Shown: one piece after another, positions 7,530 through 16,488 of the stretch
Layout of the letters: every line of letters starts with the position of its first letter
Numbering within the stretch: the stretch's first letter is position 1
Source of the DNA: VRUE01 sp963698085
GTDB taxonomy: Bacteria > Actinomycetota > Thermoleophilia > Solirubrobacterales > 70-9
Assembly: GCA_963698085.1 (NCBI GenBank)
Contig: OY969122.1
Coordinates: forward strand, 62,001 to 126,000
Reading direction: 5' to 3'
DNA length: 64,000 nucleotides
Position numbers and translations under genes: made by a program
The notes under the pieces: generated by a model
Databases searched by the model: none
Told to the model about the DNA's origin: nothing
The model's input: only the letters and a program-made list of their open reading frames with translations

Positions 7530-8393
7530 ATGCTCGTCGGGGCGCACGTATCGACCGCTGGTGGCCTGGCGAACGCGATCGAGCGTGGCACCAAGCTGGG
7601 CTGCGAATCGATCCAGATCTTCAACCAGAGCCCGCGGATGTGGCGGCCGACCAAATACGGCCCGGACGATTTCGCCGCCTTTCGCGAGGCGATGGACAAC
7701 TCACCGGTCGAAGCGGTCGTGATCCACGCCGTCTACCTGATCAATTGCGCCACCCGAGATCGTGAGATGCGGGTGAAGTCACTCGACTCGCTGACCCACG
7801 CCCTGCGAATCGGCGACGGCATCGGCGCCGCCGGTGTCGTCCTCCACCCCGGCGCGCAGAAAGGCGAGCCACACGGGCCCTCGATGAAGCGTGCGGCAAA
7901 AGTCATCGCCGCTGCACTGAAGGCCAGCGAGAGCTGCCCACTACTGCTCGAGCAGACCGCCGGCCACAAAGGTCTGCTCGGCCGAGACTTCGATGAGACG
8001 GCCGAGCTGATCGAGCTTGCGGGCAGCGGCGAGCGCCTCGGCCTCTGCCTCGACTCCTGCCACCTCTTCGTCCAGGGCTACGACGTCACCGACCCAGAGC
8101 ACCTCAGCGCCGTCGTCGACGAAGCCGACGAGAAGGTCGGCCTCGACCGCCTGCGTTGCCTTCACGTAAACGACGCCGCCGCCCCGTTCGGTTCCAACCG
8201 CGACCGCCACGCCAACATCGGCAAAGGCGAGATGGGCAAACAGGGTCTGGCCGCCTTCCTCTCCGAGCCCCACTTCGAGGGCCTACCGGCGACCCTGGAG
8301 ACCCCGGGACCGAACAAGAAAGGGCCGGACAAAAAGGAAGTCCAGGCAGCCAAGCGTCTGAGGAAAGCCGGGCTCAAACGTCGTCAGGGGTAG
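7530..8393 (+). CDS. nfo: Endonuclease IV (AP endonuclease)
   Basis: Cuts 5' of abasic sites in DNA. The TIM-barrel begins MLVGAHVSTAGGLANAIERG and continues with QIFNQSPRMW, VIHAVYLINCA, VLHPGA, LLLEQTAGHKG, LGLCLDSCHLFVQGYDV and HVNDAAAPFGSNRDRHANIG. These supply the His, Glu and Asp residues of the trinuclear zinc site. The 287 residues match the family. The stop codon (8391-8393) touches the first base of a 145-bp structured repeat that may form the mRNA 3' end. Confidence 0.95.
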   Translation: MLVGAHVSTAGGLANAIERGTKLGCESIQIFNQSPRMWRPTKYGPDDFAAFREAMDNSPVEAVVIHAVYLINCATRDREMRVKSLDSLTHALRIGDGIGAAGVVLHPGAQKGEPHGPSMKRAAKVIAAALKASESCPLLLEQTAGHKGLLGRDFDETAELIELAGSGERLGLCLDSCHLFVQGYDVTDPEHLSAVVDEADEKVGLDRLRCLHVNDAAAPFGSNRDRHANIGKGEMGKQGLAAFLSEPHFEGLPATLETPGPNKKGPDKKEVQAAKRLRKAGLKRRQG

Positions 8394-8536
8394 GGGCGGC
8401 GATGTGCTCTCGCGCGAATTGATGTCGCACGCGCTCCGCGCTTAGCGACGGAGAAGGAGCGCGGCTGCCGCCGCGCAACCACCAGATTGCATGTCGCCGC
8501 TTCGCGACATTCCCGCGAGAGCACATCGCCGCCCCT
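8392..8536 (+). repeat. Structured 3'-end repeat, copy A (23-bp perfect outer stem)
   Basis: Outer arms 8392-8414 and 8514-8536 are perfect inverted repeats of 23 bp. The core between them (8415-8513) carries further pairing: GATGTCGC near its start can face GCGACATT near its end, and GC-rich sub-hairpins lie inside. The core matches, in reverse complement, the core of copy B (8693-8797) at roughly 85 of 100 positions, but the outer arms of the two copies are unrelated. It begins at the nfo stop codon, in the sense orientation for that transcript. It has no coding capacity and no U-tract. Confidence 0.8.
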
Positions 8537-8671
8537 CTCTCCAGCACCACGTCGGTGAGAGCTTTCGGCGCTCGCACCCAACAAGCTCACCGGAGACGAG
8601 TCAGCGTCGCCAACCCTCTCCACTCCAAGCTGGGGTGGCGGGATCAATGCGCGCCCTGCTTCGTGTTGATT

Positions 8672-8818
8672 GGGAGTCCGGCCTTTCCCTGGGCGAATGT
8701 CGCGAAGCGGCGATATGCAATCTGTCTCCTGCGCGGCGTCAGCCGCGCTCAGACATCGTCGCTAAGCGCGCAAAGCGCGCGTGCGACATCAATTCGACCA
8801 GGGAAAGGCCGGACTCCC
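8672..8818 (-). repeat. Structured 3'-end repeat, copy B (21-bp perfect outer stem)
   Basis: Outer arms 8672-8692 and 8798-8818 are perfect 21-bp inverted repeats (GGGAGTCCGGCCTTTCCCTGG and its complement). On the minus strand the core runs GAATTGATGTCGCACGCGC, then GCGCTTAGCGACG, GAGCGCGGCTG, CGCCGCGCA, CAGATTGCA and ATCGCCGCTTCGCGACATT. These blocks appear in the same order in copy A on the plus strand. The element starts about 20 nt after the acyl-CoA dehydrogenase stop, in the sense orientation for that gene. The 8537-8671 spacer between A and B shows nothing recognisable. Confidence 0.8.
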
Positions 8819-8838
8819 CTACCTACGGCGCTTGGGCG

Positions 8839-10128
8839 TTATTTGATGTGGACGCCGGAGATCGAGCGGGAGATGACGAGGCGCTGGATCTCGGAGGTGC
8901 CCTCGAAGATCGTGTAGATCTTCGCGTCGCGGTGCATCCGCTCGACCGGGAACTCCCGGGTGTAGCCGTTGCCGCCGAGGATCTGGATCGCCCGCTCGGT
9001 CGCCCAGACGGCGACCTCGCCCGCCTTCAGCTTCGACATCGAGCCCTCGGCATTCTCGAACTTGTGGCCGTTGCGCCCCATCCAGGCCGCGCGCCAGACC
9101 AGCAGCCGAGCGGCATCGATCTCCATCTTCATGTCGGCGAGGGCGAAGGCGATCGCCTGGTTCTCGATGATCGCCTTGCCGAACTGCTGCCGCTCTTTGG
9201 CGTACTCGAGCGAGTACTCATACGCCGCACGGGCGATGCCGATCGCCTGCGCCCCGACCGTCGGCCGGCTCGCCTCGAAGGTCTGCATAGCCGCCTGCGA
9301 TTTGGCGCTCTTGCCCTCGCGCACCCGAGCAAGCCGTTCGTCGAGCTTCTCTTTGCCGCCGAGCAGGCAGGAGCCCGGAATGCGGCAGTCATCGAGGTGG
9401 ACGTCGGCGGTGTGGGAAGCGCGCAGCCCGTGCTTCTTGACCTTGGCGCCCTGCTCGCAGCCCTTGGTGCCGGGCGGGATGACGAAAGCGGCGTGCCCGC
9501 GCGAGCGCAGCTCGCGGTCGACCGAGGCGATCACGACGTGGACGTCGGCGATGCCGCCGTTGGTCGCCCAAGCCTTCTGGCCGTTCAACACCCACTCGTC
9601 GCTGGCCTCGTCGTACTTGGCGGTGGTGCGGATCGCCGCCACGTCGGAGCCGGCGTCTGGCTCCGACGAGCAGAAGGCAGCGACCTTGGGATCGTCCGCG
9701 GTGCCGAAGCACTGCGGAATCCACTCGCCCATCTGCTCCGGGGTCCCCTGCCCGAATATTGCGGCGACGGCAAGCGAGGTGCCCATGATCGCCATGCCGA
9801 TACCGGCGTCGCCCCAGAAGAGCTCCTCGTTGGCAATCGGCAGGGTCAGACCGGTGTCATCGGCGAAGAACTGGCCGAGGGCTTCGAAGCTGTAGAGGCC
9901 GATCTTGGCGGCCTCCTGGATCACTGGCCAGGGCGTCTCCTCGCGCTCGTCCCACTCCGAGGCCGCGGGCCGCACGACGCCCTCGGCGAAGCCGTGGACC
10001 CAGTCGCGGATGTCCTCCTGGTCCTGGTTCAGCTCGAGCGTGAACTTGGGGCCCTCGGCCCCAGCGCCGTCTCCGGCCATGTCCGCTGCGAGCTGGTCTG
10101 CCTCCGCCACCGCTGAAGAATTGCTCAT
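8839..10128 (-). CDS. Acyl-CoA dehydrogenase
   Basis: FAD-dependent alpha,beta-dehydrogenation of an acyl-CoA. The 429 residues contain an N-terminal helical domain, the middle beta domain (FCSSEPDAGSDVAAIRTTA, GQKAWATNGGIADVHVV) and the C-terminal helical domain. The latter has RQQFGKAIIENQAIAFALADM and the end signature ILGGNGYTREFPVERMHRDAKIYTIFEGTSEIQRLVI. The catalytic Glu is expected in the YTIFEGTSE loop, as in medium-chain enzymes. Chain-length preference cannot be read. The first 27 residues are an acidic, low-complexity extension. No electron-transfer flavoprotein or thiolase gene is adjacent. Confidence 0.93.
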   Translation of the reverse strand: MSNSSAVAEADQLAADMAGDGAGAEGPKFTLELNQDQEDIRDWVHGFAEGVVRPAASEWDEREETPWPVIQEAAKIGLYSFEALGQFFADDTGLTLPIANEELFWGDAGIGMAIMGTSLAVAAIFGQGTPEQMGEWIPQCFGTADDPKVAAFCSSEPDAGSDVAAIRTTAKYDEASDEWVLNGQKAWATNGGIADVHVVIASVDRELRSRGHAAFVIPPGTKGCEQGAKVKKHGLRASHTADVHLDDCRIPGSCLLGGKEKLDERLARVREGKSAKSQAAMQTFEASRPTVGAQAIGIARAAYEYSLEYAKERQQFGKAIIENQAIAFALADMKMEIDAARLLVWRAAWMGRNGHKFENAEGSMSKLKAGEVAVWATERAIQILGGNGYTREFPVERMHRDAKIYTIFEGTSEIQRLVISRSISGVHIK

Positions 10129-10157
10129 CGCGCGATCCTACACGGAACTGTGTCGTC

Positions 10158-10565
10158 TTAGCCCGTCTCTAGAGGCCCTGGAGACTCCGATGCAAGATCG
10201 CGGAGATCGAACGCCCGCAAGCCCTCCGGGCCGCCGTCGGTGTGGTCGAAAAAGCGGCGGTTGACGCAGTCGTACTCATCCCCGGAGCCCAGGTAGGCGC
10301 GCTCGACCGAAAAAGGGCAGTGCGGCAGCGCCGCGCCGGTCACCTTGACCCCGCCAAAGCCGCCCGGCTGCAGCACCGCGTCGAGCTCGACCTTAGCGCC
10401 GAAAACCTCCTGCATGCAGCCGACGTATTGGGTTCCGGTCAGCGAGTCGACGACGCTGTAGAGGTAACGACACCCGATCTCGACGCAACCACGCGGCTCG
10501 ACCATCTTGTCGCAGAAGGAACGGCACTGACGGCACTCACCGGTCTTCTGGCGCGTAGCTGGCAT
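10158..10565 (-). CDS. Cysteine-rich conserved-looking hypothetical protein
   Basis: This 135-residue protein is not recognised. Eight cysteines are visible: ECRQCRSFC gives C11, C14 and C18, followed by C27 and C32, then C50 (GCMQEVFG), C83 (LPHCPFS) and C100 (YDCVNRRFFD). The clustering suggests a zinc or Fe-S site. There is no signal peptide, so it is presumably cytoplasmic. It lies 29 nt upstream of nothing in sense (acyl-CoA dehydrogenase starts at 10128) and follows dnaE on the same strand; the three genes may be co-transcribed but need not be related in function. Confidence 0.65.
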   Translation of the reverse strand: MPATRQKTGECRQCRSFCDKMVEPRGCVEIGCRYLYSVVDSLTGTQYVGCMQEVFGAKVELDAVLQPGGFGGVKVTGAALPHCPFSVERAYLGSGDEYDCVNRRFFDHTDGGPEGLRAFDLRDLASESPGPLETG

Positions 10566-10595
10566 GGGAGAAGTCTAGAGAGGCTCAGGGCCGTC

Positions 10596-13500
10596 TCAAG
10601 CAGCGAGCGCGTTGCTGCCCAGAACGTGATCGAGCTCCGCGAGCAGCTTGCTCGAATGCCGGATCCTGTACTCCTCACCAAGCTTCCACTCACGCGACTC
10701 GCCGTCCTCGCTGGGAATCGCCAGGTAGACGTCTGCGTCGCCCTTGTGCCCTTCAAAGACGGTCTTCAGTTCCTCGATCAAGTGTGGATTACCGAGGCTC
10801 GCCGCCCCGATCGCGACCCGCAGCGGCTCCGCCGGCGCGTTGGCGGCGACGCTCGCCCGTGCGATCTCCTCGCCATCGGGTTCGAAGCGCTCCGCCTCCT
10901 GCACGACGAGCTTCGTCTCCCCCCGCTCCTTGTGGTCGATCCGGCCACGGACGAGGACGACCGCATCGGTCTCGATCGCGGTGGCGCTCGCGGCCTCATC
11001 GGCCTTGAAGACGAGCATCTCGACCTGACCCTCGACATCGTCGAGGGTCGCGAACATCATCTGGTTGCCGCTCTTGGTGCGGATCTTCTTGCTCTCGGCG
11101 ACGATGCCGCCAACCGTGACCCAAGCCCCGTCCGGCTTGCCCGAGAGCTCGGCCAGGCTGCAGTCGACGCGGGCGCGCAGCGCCTCCCGCACTTCGGAGA
11201 GCGGATGCGAGGAGAGGTAGGTGCCAAGCGTCTCTTTCTCCATCGCGAGCAGCTCGCGGCGCTCGAACTCGGCGGCGGAAATCGGCGGTCGGTGGTGGGA
11301 GCTCGAGGCGCCTTCCCCTCCCCCGCTCTCCGTACCGCTGCCAAAGTCGAAGATCGAGCCCTGGCCGAGCTGCGCGTCCTCCTGCGCTTTCTGACCCGCT
11401 GACTGCGCCGCCGGCAGGGCCTCCAGCATCCCCCGCCGCGTTGCCCCGGTCGAGTCGAGCGCGCCGCACTTGATCAGGCATTCGATCGCCCGTTTGTTCA
11501 CTGCGCGCGAGTCGACGCGCTCGCAGAAATCCCAGACCGAGGCGATCGGGGCGTCCTCGCGAGCGTGCAAGATCGCCTCGACCGCGCTGTGGCCGACGTT
11601 CTTGACCGCGTCGAGCCCGAAGCGGATCGCTTTCTCGGAGACGACGAAGTCGTGGTCGGAAGAGTTGACGTCGGGGGGCAGCACTTCGATCCCCATCTCC
11701 TCGCAGCGGTTGACGAAGAAGGGCACCTTGTCTTTGGTTTTCATCACCGATGAGATCACCGCCGCCATGTACTCCGCCGGGAAGTTGGCCTTGAGGTAGG
11801 CGGTGCGGTAGGCGATCAGCGCGTAGCAGGCGGCGTGCGACTTGTTGAAGGAGTAGTCGGCGGCCGCCTCCATCAGCGACCACATGTCGCCTGCCACCTT
11901 GGCGGCGGTGCCAGAGGCCTTCATTCCATCCATGAACTTGGCCTTCATCGTCGCCATCAGATCGCGCTTCTTCTTGCCGATCGCCTTGCGCAGGTCGTCC
12001 GCCTCGGACGGACTGAAGCCGGCCATCTGCTTGGCGATCTCCATCAGCTGCTCCTGGTAGAGGACGCAGCCGTAGGTCGGCTCGGTGACCGGGCGCAGGC
12101 GATCGTCCGCGTAGGTGACCGCGGACGGGTTGCGCTTGCCTTTCGCGTAGACATCGATGTAGCGCATCGCTCCCGGCCGGTAGAGCGAGACGAGGGCGAC
12201 GATGTCGTCGAACTCGCTCGGCCGCACCTTTTTCATCGCCTCGCGCATGCCCTCCGACTCGAGCTGGAAGACGCCGGTGCCGTCACCTCTGGCAAGCATC
12301 TCGAAGGTCTTCGCGTCGTCCATAGGGATCTCGGTCATCTCCAACTCGACCCCCCGAGAGCGGCGGATGATCTCGACCGCGTCCTCGATCACGTCGAGGT
12401 TGCGCAGGCCGAGGAAGTCCATCTTCAGCAGGCCGATCTCCTCGATCGGCCCCATCGAGTACTGGGTGACGACCTTGTATTGGCGCTCGCCCTTGCCGCT
12501 GCTGCCGTTGCCGTTGGCGGGGGCGCCGCGATCCTCCGCCAGCTGCAGCGGCACGATCTCCTGCAGCGGACGGTCGGCGATCACCACCGCGGCGGCATGG
12601 ATCGAGTTGTTGCGGATGATCCCCTCCAGCCCTTGGGCGACGTCGAGGATACGTTTCGCCTCCGGCTCGGAGTCATAGGTCCGTTTCAGCTCCTGCCCCG
12701 GTTGCAGGCATTCCTCGAAGGAGGGATTTCGGCCGAGAATCGGCTCGGGAATCTGCTTGGCGAGGCGATCGCCGCTGCCATAATCGAAGCCGAGCACGCG
12801 GGCGGCGTCGCGGGTCGCCGCGCGCGGCGCCATCTTGCCGAAGGTGACGATCTGGGCGACCGACTCGCGCCCGTATTTCTCACCGACGTAGCGGATTACC
12901 CGCTCGCGTCCGCGGACCGAGAAGTCGATGTCGATGTCCGGCATCGATTTGCGCCCCGGGTTGAGGAAGCGCTCGAAGAGCAGGTCGTTGGCAAGCGGGT
13001 CGAGGTCGGTGATGTTCAGCGAGTAGGAGACGATCGAGCCGGCGGCCGAGCCACGACCCGGCCCGACCGCAACGCCGTTCTCCTTGGCGTAGCGGATGAA
13101 GTCCCAGACGATCAGGAAGTATGAAGAGAAGCCCATCTCCTCGATCACCCCGAGCTCGAACTCGAGCCGCTCGACCGCCTCGGCCGGAGGCGGGTCGCCG
13201 TAGCGGGCGCGCAACCCCTCGCCGGCGATCCGCCGCAGCATCGCCTCCGGCTCGGAGCCGTCGGGCGTCGGGTAGCGCGGCAGCAACAATTTGCCCAGCT
13301 CGATCTCGATCTGGCAGCGCTCGGCGATCTCCAGCGTGGTCGGGATCGCCTCGGGCCACTCGGCGAACGAAGAGACCATCTCCTCGTTGCTCTTGAGGAA
13401 AAACTCGTTGGTGTCGAAGCTCATCTTCGGCGCCTCGAGGGTGGACTTGGTCTGCACGCAGAGCAGCGCCGCGTGGTTGTCGAAGTCCTCGCGGCGCAGG

Positions 13501-14147
13501 TAATGGACGTCGGCGGTGCCGACTAGCGGCCGCCCCAACTCGCGGGCGAAGCGGACGATCCCCTGGTTGGCCTTCTCCTGCTCCTCGATGCCGTTTTTCT
13601 GCACCTCGAAGTAGACCTGCTCGGGACCGAAGGCCTGGATCAGGTCGTCGAGGTGGGCGCGGGCGTCGTCGGCGCGCTCTTCGACCAGGCGCCGGCAGAA
13701 GCGCGACGCCAGGCAACCGGTGAGGGCGATGACCCCTTCGGAGTGCGCAGCGAGCAGCTCCATGTCGACGTTGGCCTTGCCGCGCGAGAAGCCCTCGAGG
13801 AAACCGGCCGAGGTGAGCTTGACCAAGTTGGCGAAGCCGGCGTCGTTCTCGGCCAGCAGGGTGAGGTGATTGCGCTCGTACTTGGGCTTCTCCTTGATCG
13901 CCTTGACGTCGTCGACGAGGTAGGCCTCGAGCCCCGCGATCGGCTTGATCCCGTGCGCCTGGCAAGCTTTGTAGAGGTCGACGGCACCGTTCATCACGCC
14001 GTGGTCGGTCAACCCCAACGCCGGCTGCCCCAGCTCAGCCGCCCGCGCCGCCATCGCGTCGATCTTACAGGCGCCGTCGAGCAGCGAGTACTCGCTGTGG
14101 GCGTGCAGATGGACGGCGGCAGACGGACTCACGGGTCGCTCGATCAT
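10596..14147 (-). CDS. dnaE: DNA polymerase III subunit alpha
   Basis: Replicative polymerase (C family), about 1,183 residues. The PHP domain is at the N-terminus (HLHAHSEYSLLDGACKID). The palm carries the catalytic aspartates in KSMPDIDIDFSVRGRERVI, with the finger region MRYIDVYAKGKRNP and YGCVLYQEQLM. A helix-hairpin-helix follows, and a C-terminal OB domain starts around GGIVAESKKIRTKSG. This is DnaE1-like in length. ATG 14147 (MIERPVSPSAAVHLHAHSEYS) gives the family start; a TTG at 14177 preceded by AGGGGAG would add 10 residues and has the better ribosome binding site. The choice is therefore open. Confidence 0.97.
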   Translation of the reverse strand: MIERPVSPSAAVHLHAHSEYSLLDGACKIDAMAARAAELGQPALGLTDHGVMNGAVDLYKACQAHGIKPIAGLEAYLVDDVKAIKEKPKYERNHLTLLAENDAGFANLVKLTSAGFLEGFSRGKANVDMELLAAHSEGVIALTGCLASRFCRRLVEERADDARAHLDDLIQAFGPEQVYFEVQKNGIEEQEKANQGIVRFARELGRPLVGTADVHYLRREDFDNHAALLCVQTKSTLEAPKMSFDTNEFFLKSNEEMVSSFAEWPEAIPTTLEIAERCQIEIELGKLLLPRYPTPDGSEPEAMLRRIAGEGLRARYGDPPPAEAVERLEFELGVIEEMGFSSYFLIVWDFIRYAKENGVAVGPGRGSAAGSIVSYSLNITDLDPLANDLLFERFLNPGRKSMPDIDIDFSVRGRERVIRYVGEKYGRESVAQIVTFGKMAPRAATRDAARVLGFDYGSGDRLAKQIPEPILGRNPSFEECLQPGQELKRTYDSEPEAKRILDVAQGLEGIIRNNSIHAAAVVIADRPLQEIVPLQLAEDRGAPANGNGSSGKGERQYKVVTQYSMGPIEEIGLLKMDFLGLRNLDVIEDAVEIIRRSRGVELEMTEIPMDDAKTFEMLARGDGTGVFQLESEGMREAMKKVRPSEFDDIVALVSLYRPGAMRYIDVYAKGKRNPSAVTYADDRLRPVTEPTYGCVLYQEQLMEIAKQMAGFSPSEADDLRKAIGKKKRDLMATMKAKFMDGMKASGTAAKVAGDMWSLMEAAADYSFNKSHAACYALIAYRTAYLKANFPAEYMAAVISSVMKTKDKVPFFVNRCEEMGIEVLPPDVNSSDHDFVVSEKAIRFGLDAVKNVGHSAVEAILHAREDAPIASVWDFCERVDSRAVNKRAIECLIKCGALDSTGATRRGMLEALPAAQSAGQKAQEDAQLGQGSIFDFGSGTESGGGEGASSSHHRPPISAAEFERRELLAMEKETLGTYLSSHPLSEVREALRARVDCSLAELSGKPDGAWVTVGGIVAESKKIRTKSGNQMMFATLDDVEGQVEMLVFKADEAASATAIETDAVVLVRGRIDHKERGETKLVVQEAERFEPDGEEIARASVAANAPAEPLRVAIGAASLGNPHLIEELKTVFEGHKGDADVYLAIPSEDGESREWKLGEEYRIRHSSKLLAELDHVLGSNALAA

Positions 14148-14259
14148 GCCAAGCGAGGCAGATGGCAACTGCCCCAAAACTCCCCTCTTCCCCGCTATCT
14201 CCGTGCCTAAATTCGCGCTAAAAGCCGGCGGGAGGGTGCCGAAGCCGGGCTAACATCGG

Positions 14260-14958
14260 ATGATGCTTACCAACGGAGCCGACCAAGAGAGAGGTCGCGT
14301 CCTCGTCGTCGAGGACGACGAGGAGATCGCCGACGTGCTGCGGCGCTCGCTGCGCAACGAGGGCTACGAGGTGCGCACCTCCGCCGACGGGGTCGATGCG
14401 CTCGACGTCGCCGCCGGCTTCGTGCCGGACATCGTCGTGCTCGATCTGGGCCTGCCGCGCATGGACGGGGTCGAGGTCTGCCGGCGACTGCGAGCCGAGG
14501 GCGACGTGCCGATCCTGATGCTGACCGCCCGGGCCGAGACCGAGGACCGCGTCGACGGGCTCGATAGCGGCGCCGACGATTACCTGGTGAAGCCATTTGA
14601 GCGCAAAGAGCTGCTGGCCCGGATCCGCGCTTTGCTGCGACGACGGCCACCCCGTGGCTCGGCCTCGCTACAGGTCGGCGACCTCACCCTCAACCCGGAC
14701 ACGCGCGAGGTGCATCGTGGCAAGCGCGAGATCGAGCTGACCAACCGCGAGTTCGAGCTGCTCCAGTACCTGATGCACAACGAGCGCCTCGTCGTCTCCC
14801 GCGAGCGCCTCCTCGACGAGGTCTGGGGCTATGACCCGCTGGCGGCGACCAACACGATCGACGTCTTCATCTCCAATCTGCGCCGCAAGCTCGAGGCCGA
14901 AAACGAGGGCCGGCTTCTGCACACCAAACGCGGCGCCGGCTACGTGCTGAAGGCCTAG
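14260..14958 (+). CDS. OmpR/PhoB-type response regulator (MprA-like)
   Basis: The receiver (about 10-125) has the acidic pair in VVEDDEEIAD, phosphoacceptor Asp in VVLDLGLPRMDG, Thr in MLTARAE and Lys in YLVKPFERKELLARIRALL. The winged-helix DNA-binding domain follows (about 138-230; LTNREFELLQYLM, VWGYDPLAATNTIDVFISNLRRKLE). All key residues are intact, so it should be phosphorylated by the kinase encoded immediately downstream. Resemblance to actinobacterial MprA/TcrA regulators is from overall pattern; the regulon is unknown. Confidence 0.94.
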   Translation: MMLTNGADQERGRVLVVEDDEEIADVLRRSLRNEGYEVRTSADGVDALDVAAGFVPDIVVLDLGLPRMDGVEVCRRLRAEGDVPILMLTARAETEDRVDGLDSGADDYLVKPFERKELLARIRALLRRRPPRGSASLQVGDLTLNPDTREVHRGKREIELTNREFELLQYLMHNERLVVSRERLLDEVWGYDPLAATNTIDVFISNLRRKLEAENEGRLLHTKRGAGYVLKA

Positions 14959-14960
14959 CC

Positions 14961-16394
14961 GTGCCGCGTCCTCGTAATTGGCCGGTGCGCTGGCGCCTCG
15001 CCGCCGTCTCGGCCGGGCTGACCCTCGGGATCTTGGTGCTGTTCGGGGCGATCGTCGGCAACCTTGCCGCACAACGCGTTCGCGACGACTTCAGCCGTGA
15101 GATGAAGGGCGCCGTCGCCACGCTTGCCTCGCAGGTGCAGATCGTCGACACGATCACCAACACGCTGATCGTCCGCGAGCCCGACCTCGGCGACTTCGTC
15201 AGCCCCAACGACGCCTCGGTGCGGATCTACGACGCCCGTGGGCAGCAGCGCGACGCGAGCCCAAACGCAGCCGAGCTTGGCCCACCGGTGCCCGGCATCC
15301 ACGAGGTCGGCGAAATGCGGGTGGCCACGGTTGTCCTTCGCAGCCGCCAGACCGGGCGCATCGCCGGCTACGTCCAGTACGGGCGCAACGAGCAGCACGT
15401 GGACTCGACCATCAGTCGCCTCTGGCAGTTCATCGCCGCCGGGGTGCTCGGCGCCACCCTGCTGGCGAGCCTGGCGGGCGTGGCAATCGCCCGCCGAGCG
15501 ATGCGGCCGATTTCCTCGCTGACCGCGACCGCGCGAACAATCGCCGAGACCGGTGACCCGTCCAGCCATATGCCGCCACCGCGCATCGACGACGAGGTCG
15601 GCGAGCTGGCAAGCACGCTGGAGCAGATGCTCCGCTCACTCGATGCCGCCCGCACCGAGCGGGAAACCGCCTTGAAGCGGCAGCGTGAGTTCGTCGCCGA
15701 CGCCTCGCACGAGCTGCGCACGCCACTGACCAGCATCCTCGCCAACCTCGAGCTGCTCCAGGCCGCGCTGCGGGATTCAGACCAAGGCGAGGAGCGGGAG
15801 ATGGTCGACTCGGCGCTGCGCTCCTCGGGCCGCATGAGTCGGCTGGTTGGAGACCTGCTGCTGCTCGCCCGCGCCGACGCGGGCCGGATCGCCGCGCGCA
15901 CGCGATGCGATTTGGCGCAGGTGGCGCGAAACGCCGGCTCGGAGGTCGCGCCGACGATCGGCGAACGGGAGCTGCGAATCGACGAGCAACGGCCGCTTCC
16001 CGTCGACGGCAACCCGGACGAGCTGCACCGCATGGTCCTGAATCTGCTTGACAATGCCGCCCGTCACACCCCGCCCGGCTCGACGATCGAGCTGCGGCTG
16101 CGTGCCGAGGGCTCCGAGGCCGTCGTCGAGGTAGCCGATGACGGGCCCGGCGTGCCGGCCCAGTTGCGCGAGCAGGTCTTCGAGCGCTTCGTCCGTGGCG
16201 ACGGACCGGCCGACACCGCGGTCGGCGGTGGCAGCGGCCTCGGTCTGGCAATCGTCAGCGCTGTGGCAAGGTCGCACGGTGGAGCTGCCGAGGCAGGCGA
16301 ATCCGAGTTGGGCGGTGCCCTCTTTCGCGTCCGCCTGCCGCTGCGCGGCGCGAAGTCTGAGCAAGGAATTAACCCCGCTTTAGACCGGCTTTAG
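14961..16394 (+). CDS. Sensor histidine kinase (MprB-like)
   Basis: A membrane kinase of 477 residues starting at a GTG two bases after the regulator stop. TM1 lies at about 12-34, followed by an extracytoplasmic sensor of roughly 120 residues and TM2 at about 155-177 (AAGVLGATLLASLAGVAIA). HAMP follows, then the H-box DASHELRTPLTSI. The ATPase domain has the N-box NLLDNAARHTPPG, G1 VADDGPGVP and G2 GGSGLGLAIV. It is expected to autophosphorylate and pass phosphate to the upstream regulator. The stimulus is unknown. A strong intrinsic terminator follows at 16431-16476. Confidence 0.94.
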   Translation: MPRPRNWPVRWRLAAVSAGLTLGILVLFGAIVGNLAAQRVRDDFSREMKGAVATLASQVQIVDTITNTLIVREPDLGDFVSPNDASVRIYDARGQQRDASPNAAELGPPVPGIHEVGEMRVATVVLRSRQTGRIAGYVQYGRNEQHVDSTISRLWQFIAAGVLGATLLASLAGVAIARRAMRPISSLTATARTIAETGDPSSHMPPPRIDDEVGELASTLEQMLRSLDAARTERETALKRQREFVADASHELRTPLTSILANLELLQAALRDSDQGEEREMVDSALRSSGRMSRLVGDLLLLARADAGRIAARTRCDLAQVARNAGSEVAPTIGERELRIDEQRPLPVDGNPDELHRMVLNLLDNAARHTPPGSTIELRLRAEGSEAVVEVADDGPGVPAQLREQVFERFVRGDGPADTAVGGGSGLGLAIVSAVARSHGGAAEAGESELGGALFRVRLPLRGAKSEQGINPALDRL

Positions 16395-16430
16395 CGCCCC
16401 GACTTAGCGTCCCCAGCGGACGAGACACAA

Positions 16431-16476
16431 AGGGGCCCGCCGGTTCTCCCCAACGCAATCGGCGGGCCTCTTTTAA
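16431..16476 (+). terminator. Rho-independent terminator after the two-component operon
   Basis: The arms GGCCCGCCG (from 16433) and CGGCGGGCC (near 16459-16468) form a perfect GC stem with a loop of about 17 nt. It is followed by TCTTTT, with AAAGGGG just before the stem. It sits between the kinase stop (16394) and the convergent rnj stop (16489), so it may serve both strands. Confidence 0.8.
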
Positions 16477-16488
16477 TGCCCGCGAAAC

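Noticed and set aside
8392..8818. CRISPR array or transposon ends
   Set aside because: There are only two units, in opposite orientation, with no spacers, no transposase, no shared terminal repeat and no visible target duplication.
8491..10116. A 541-codon open frame on the plus strand across the structured repeats and the acyl-CoA dehydrogenase
   Set aside because: It is antisense to a clear dehydrogenase and its first part is the palindromic repeats. No ribosome binding site or motif is visible.
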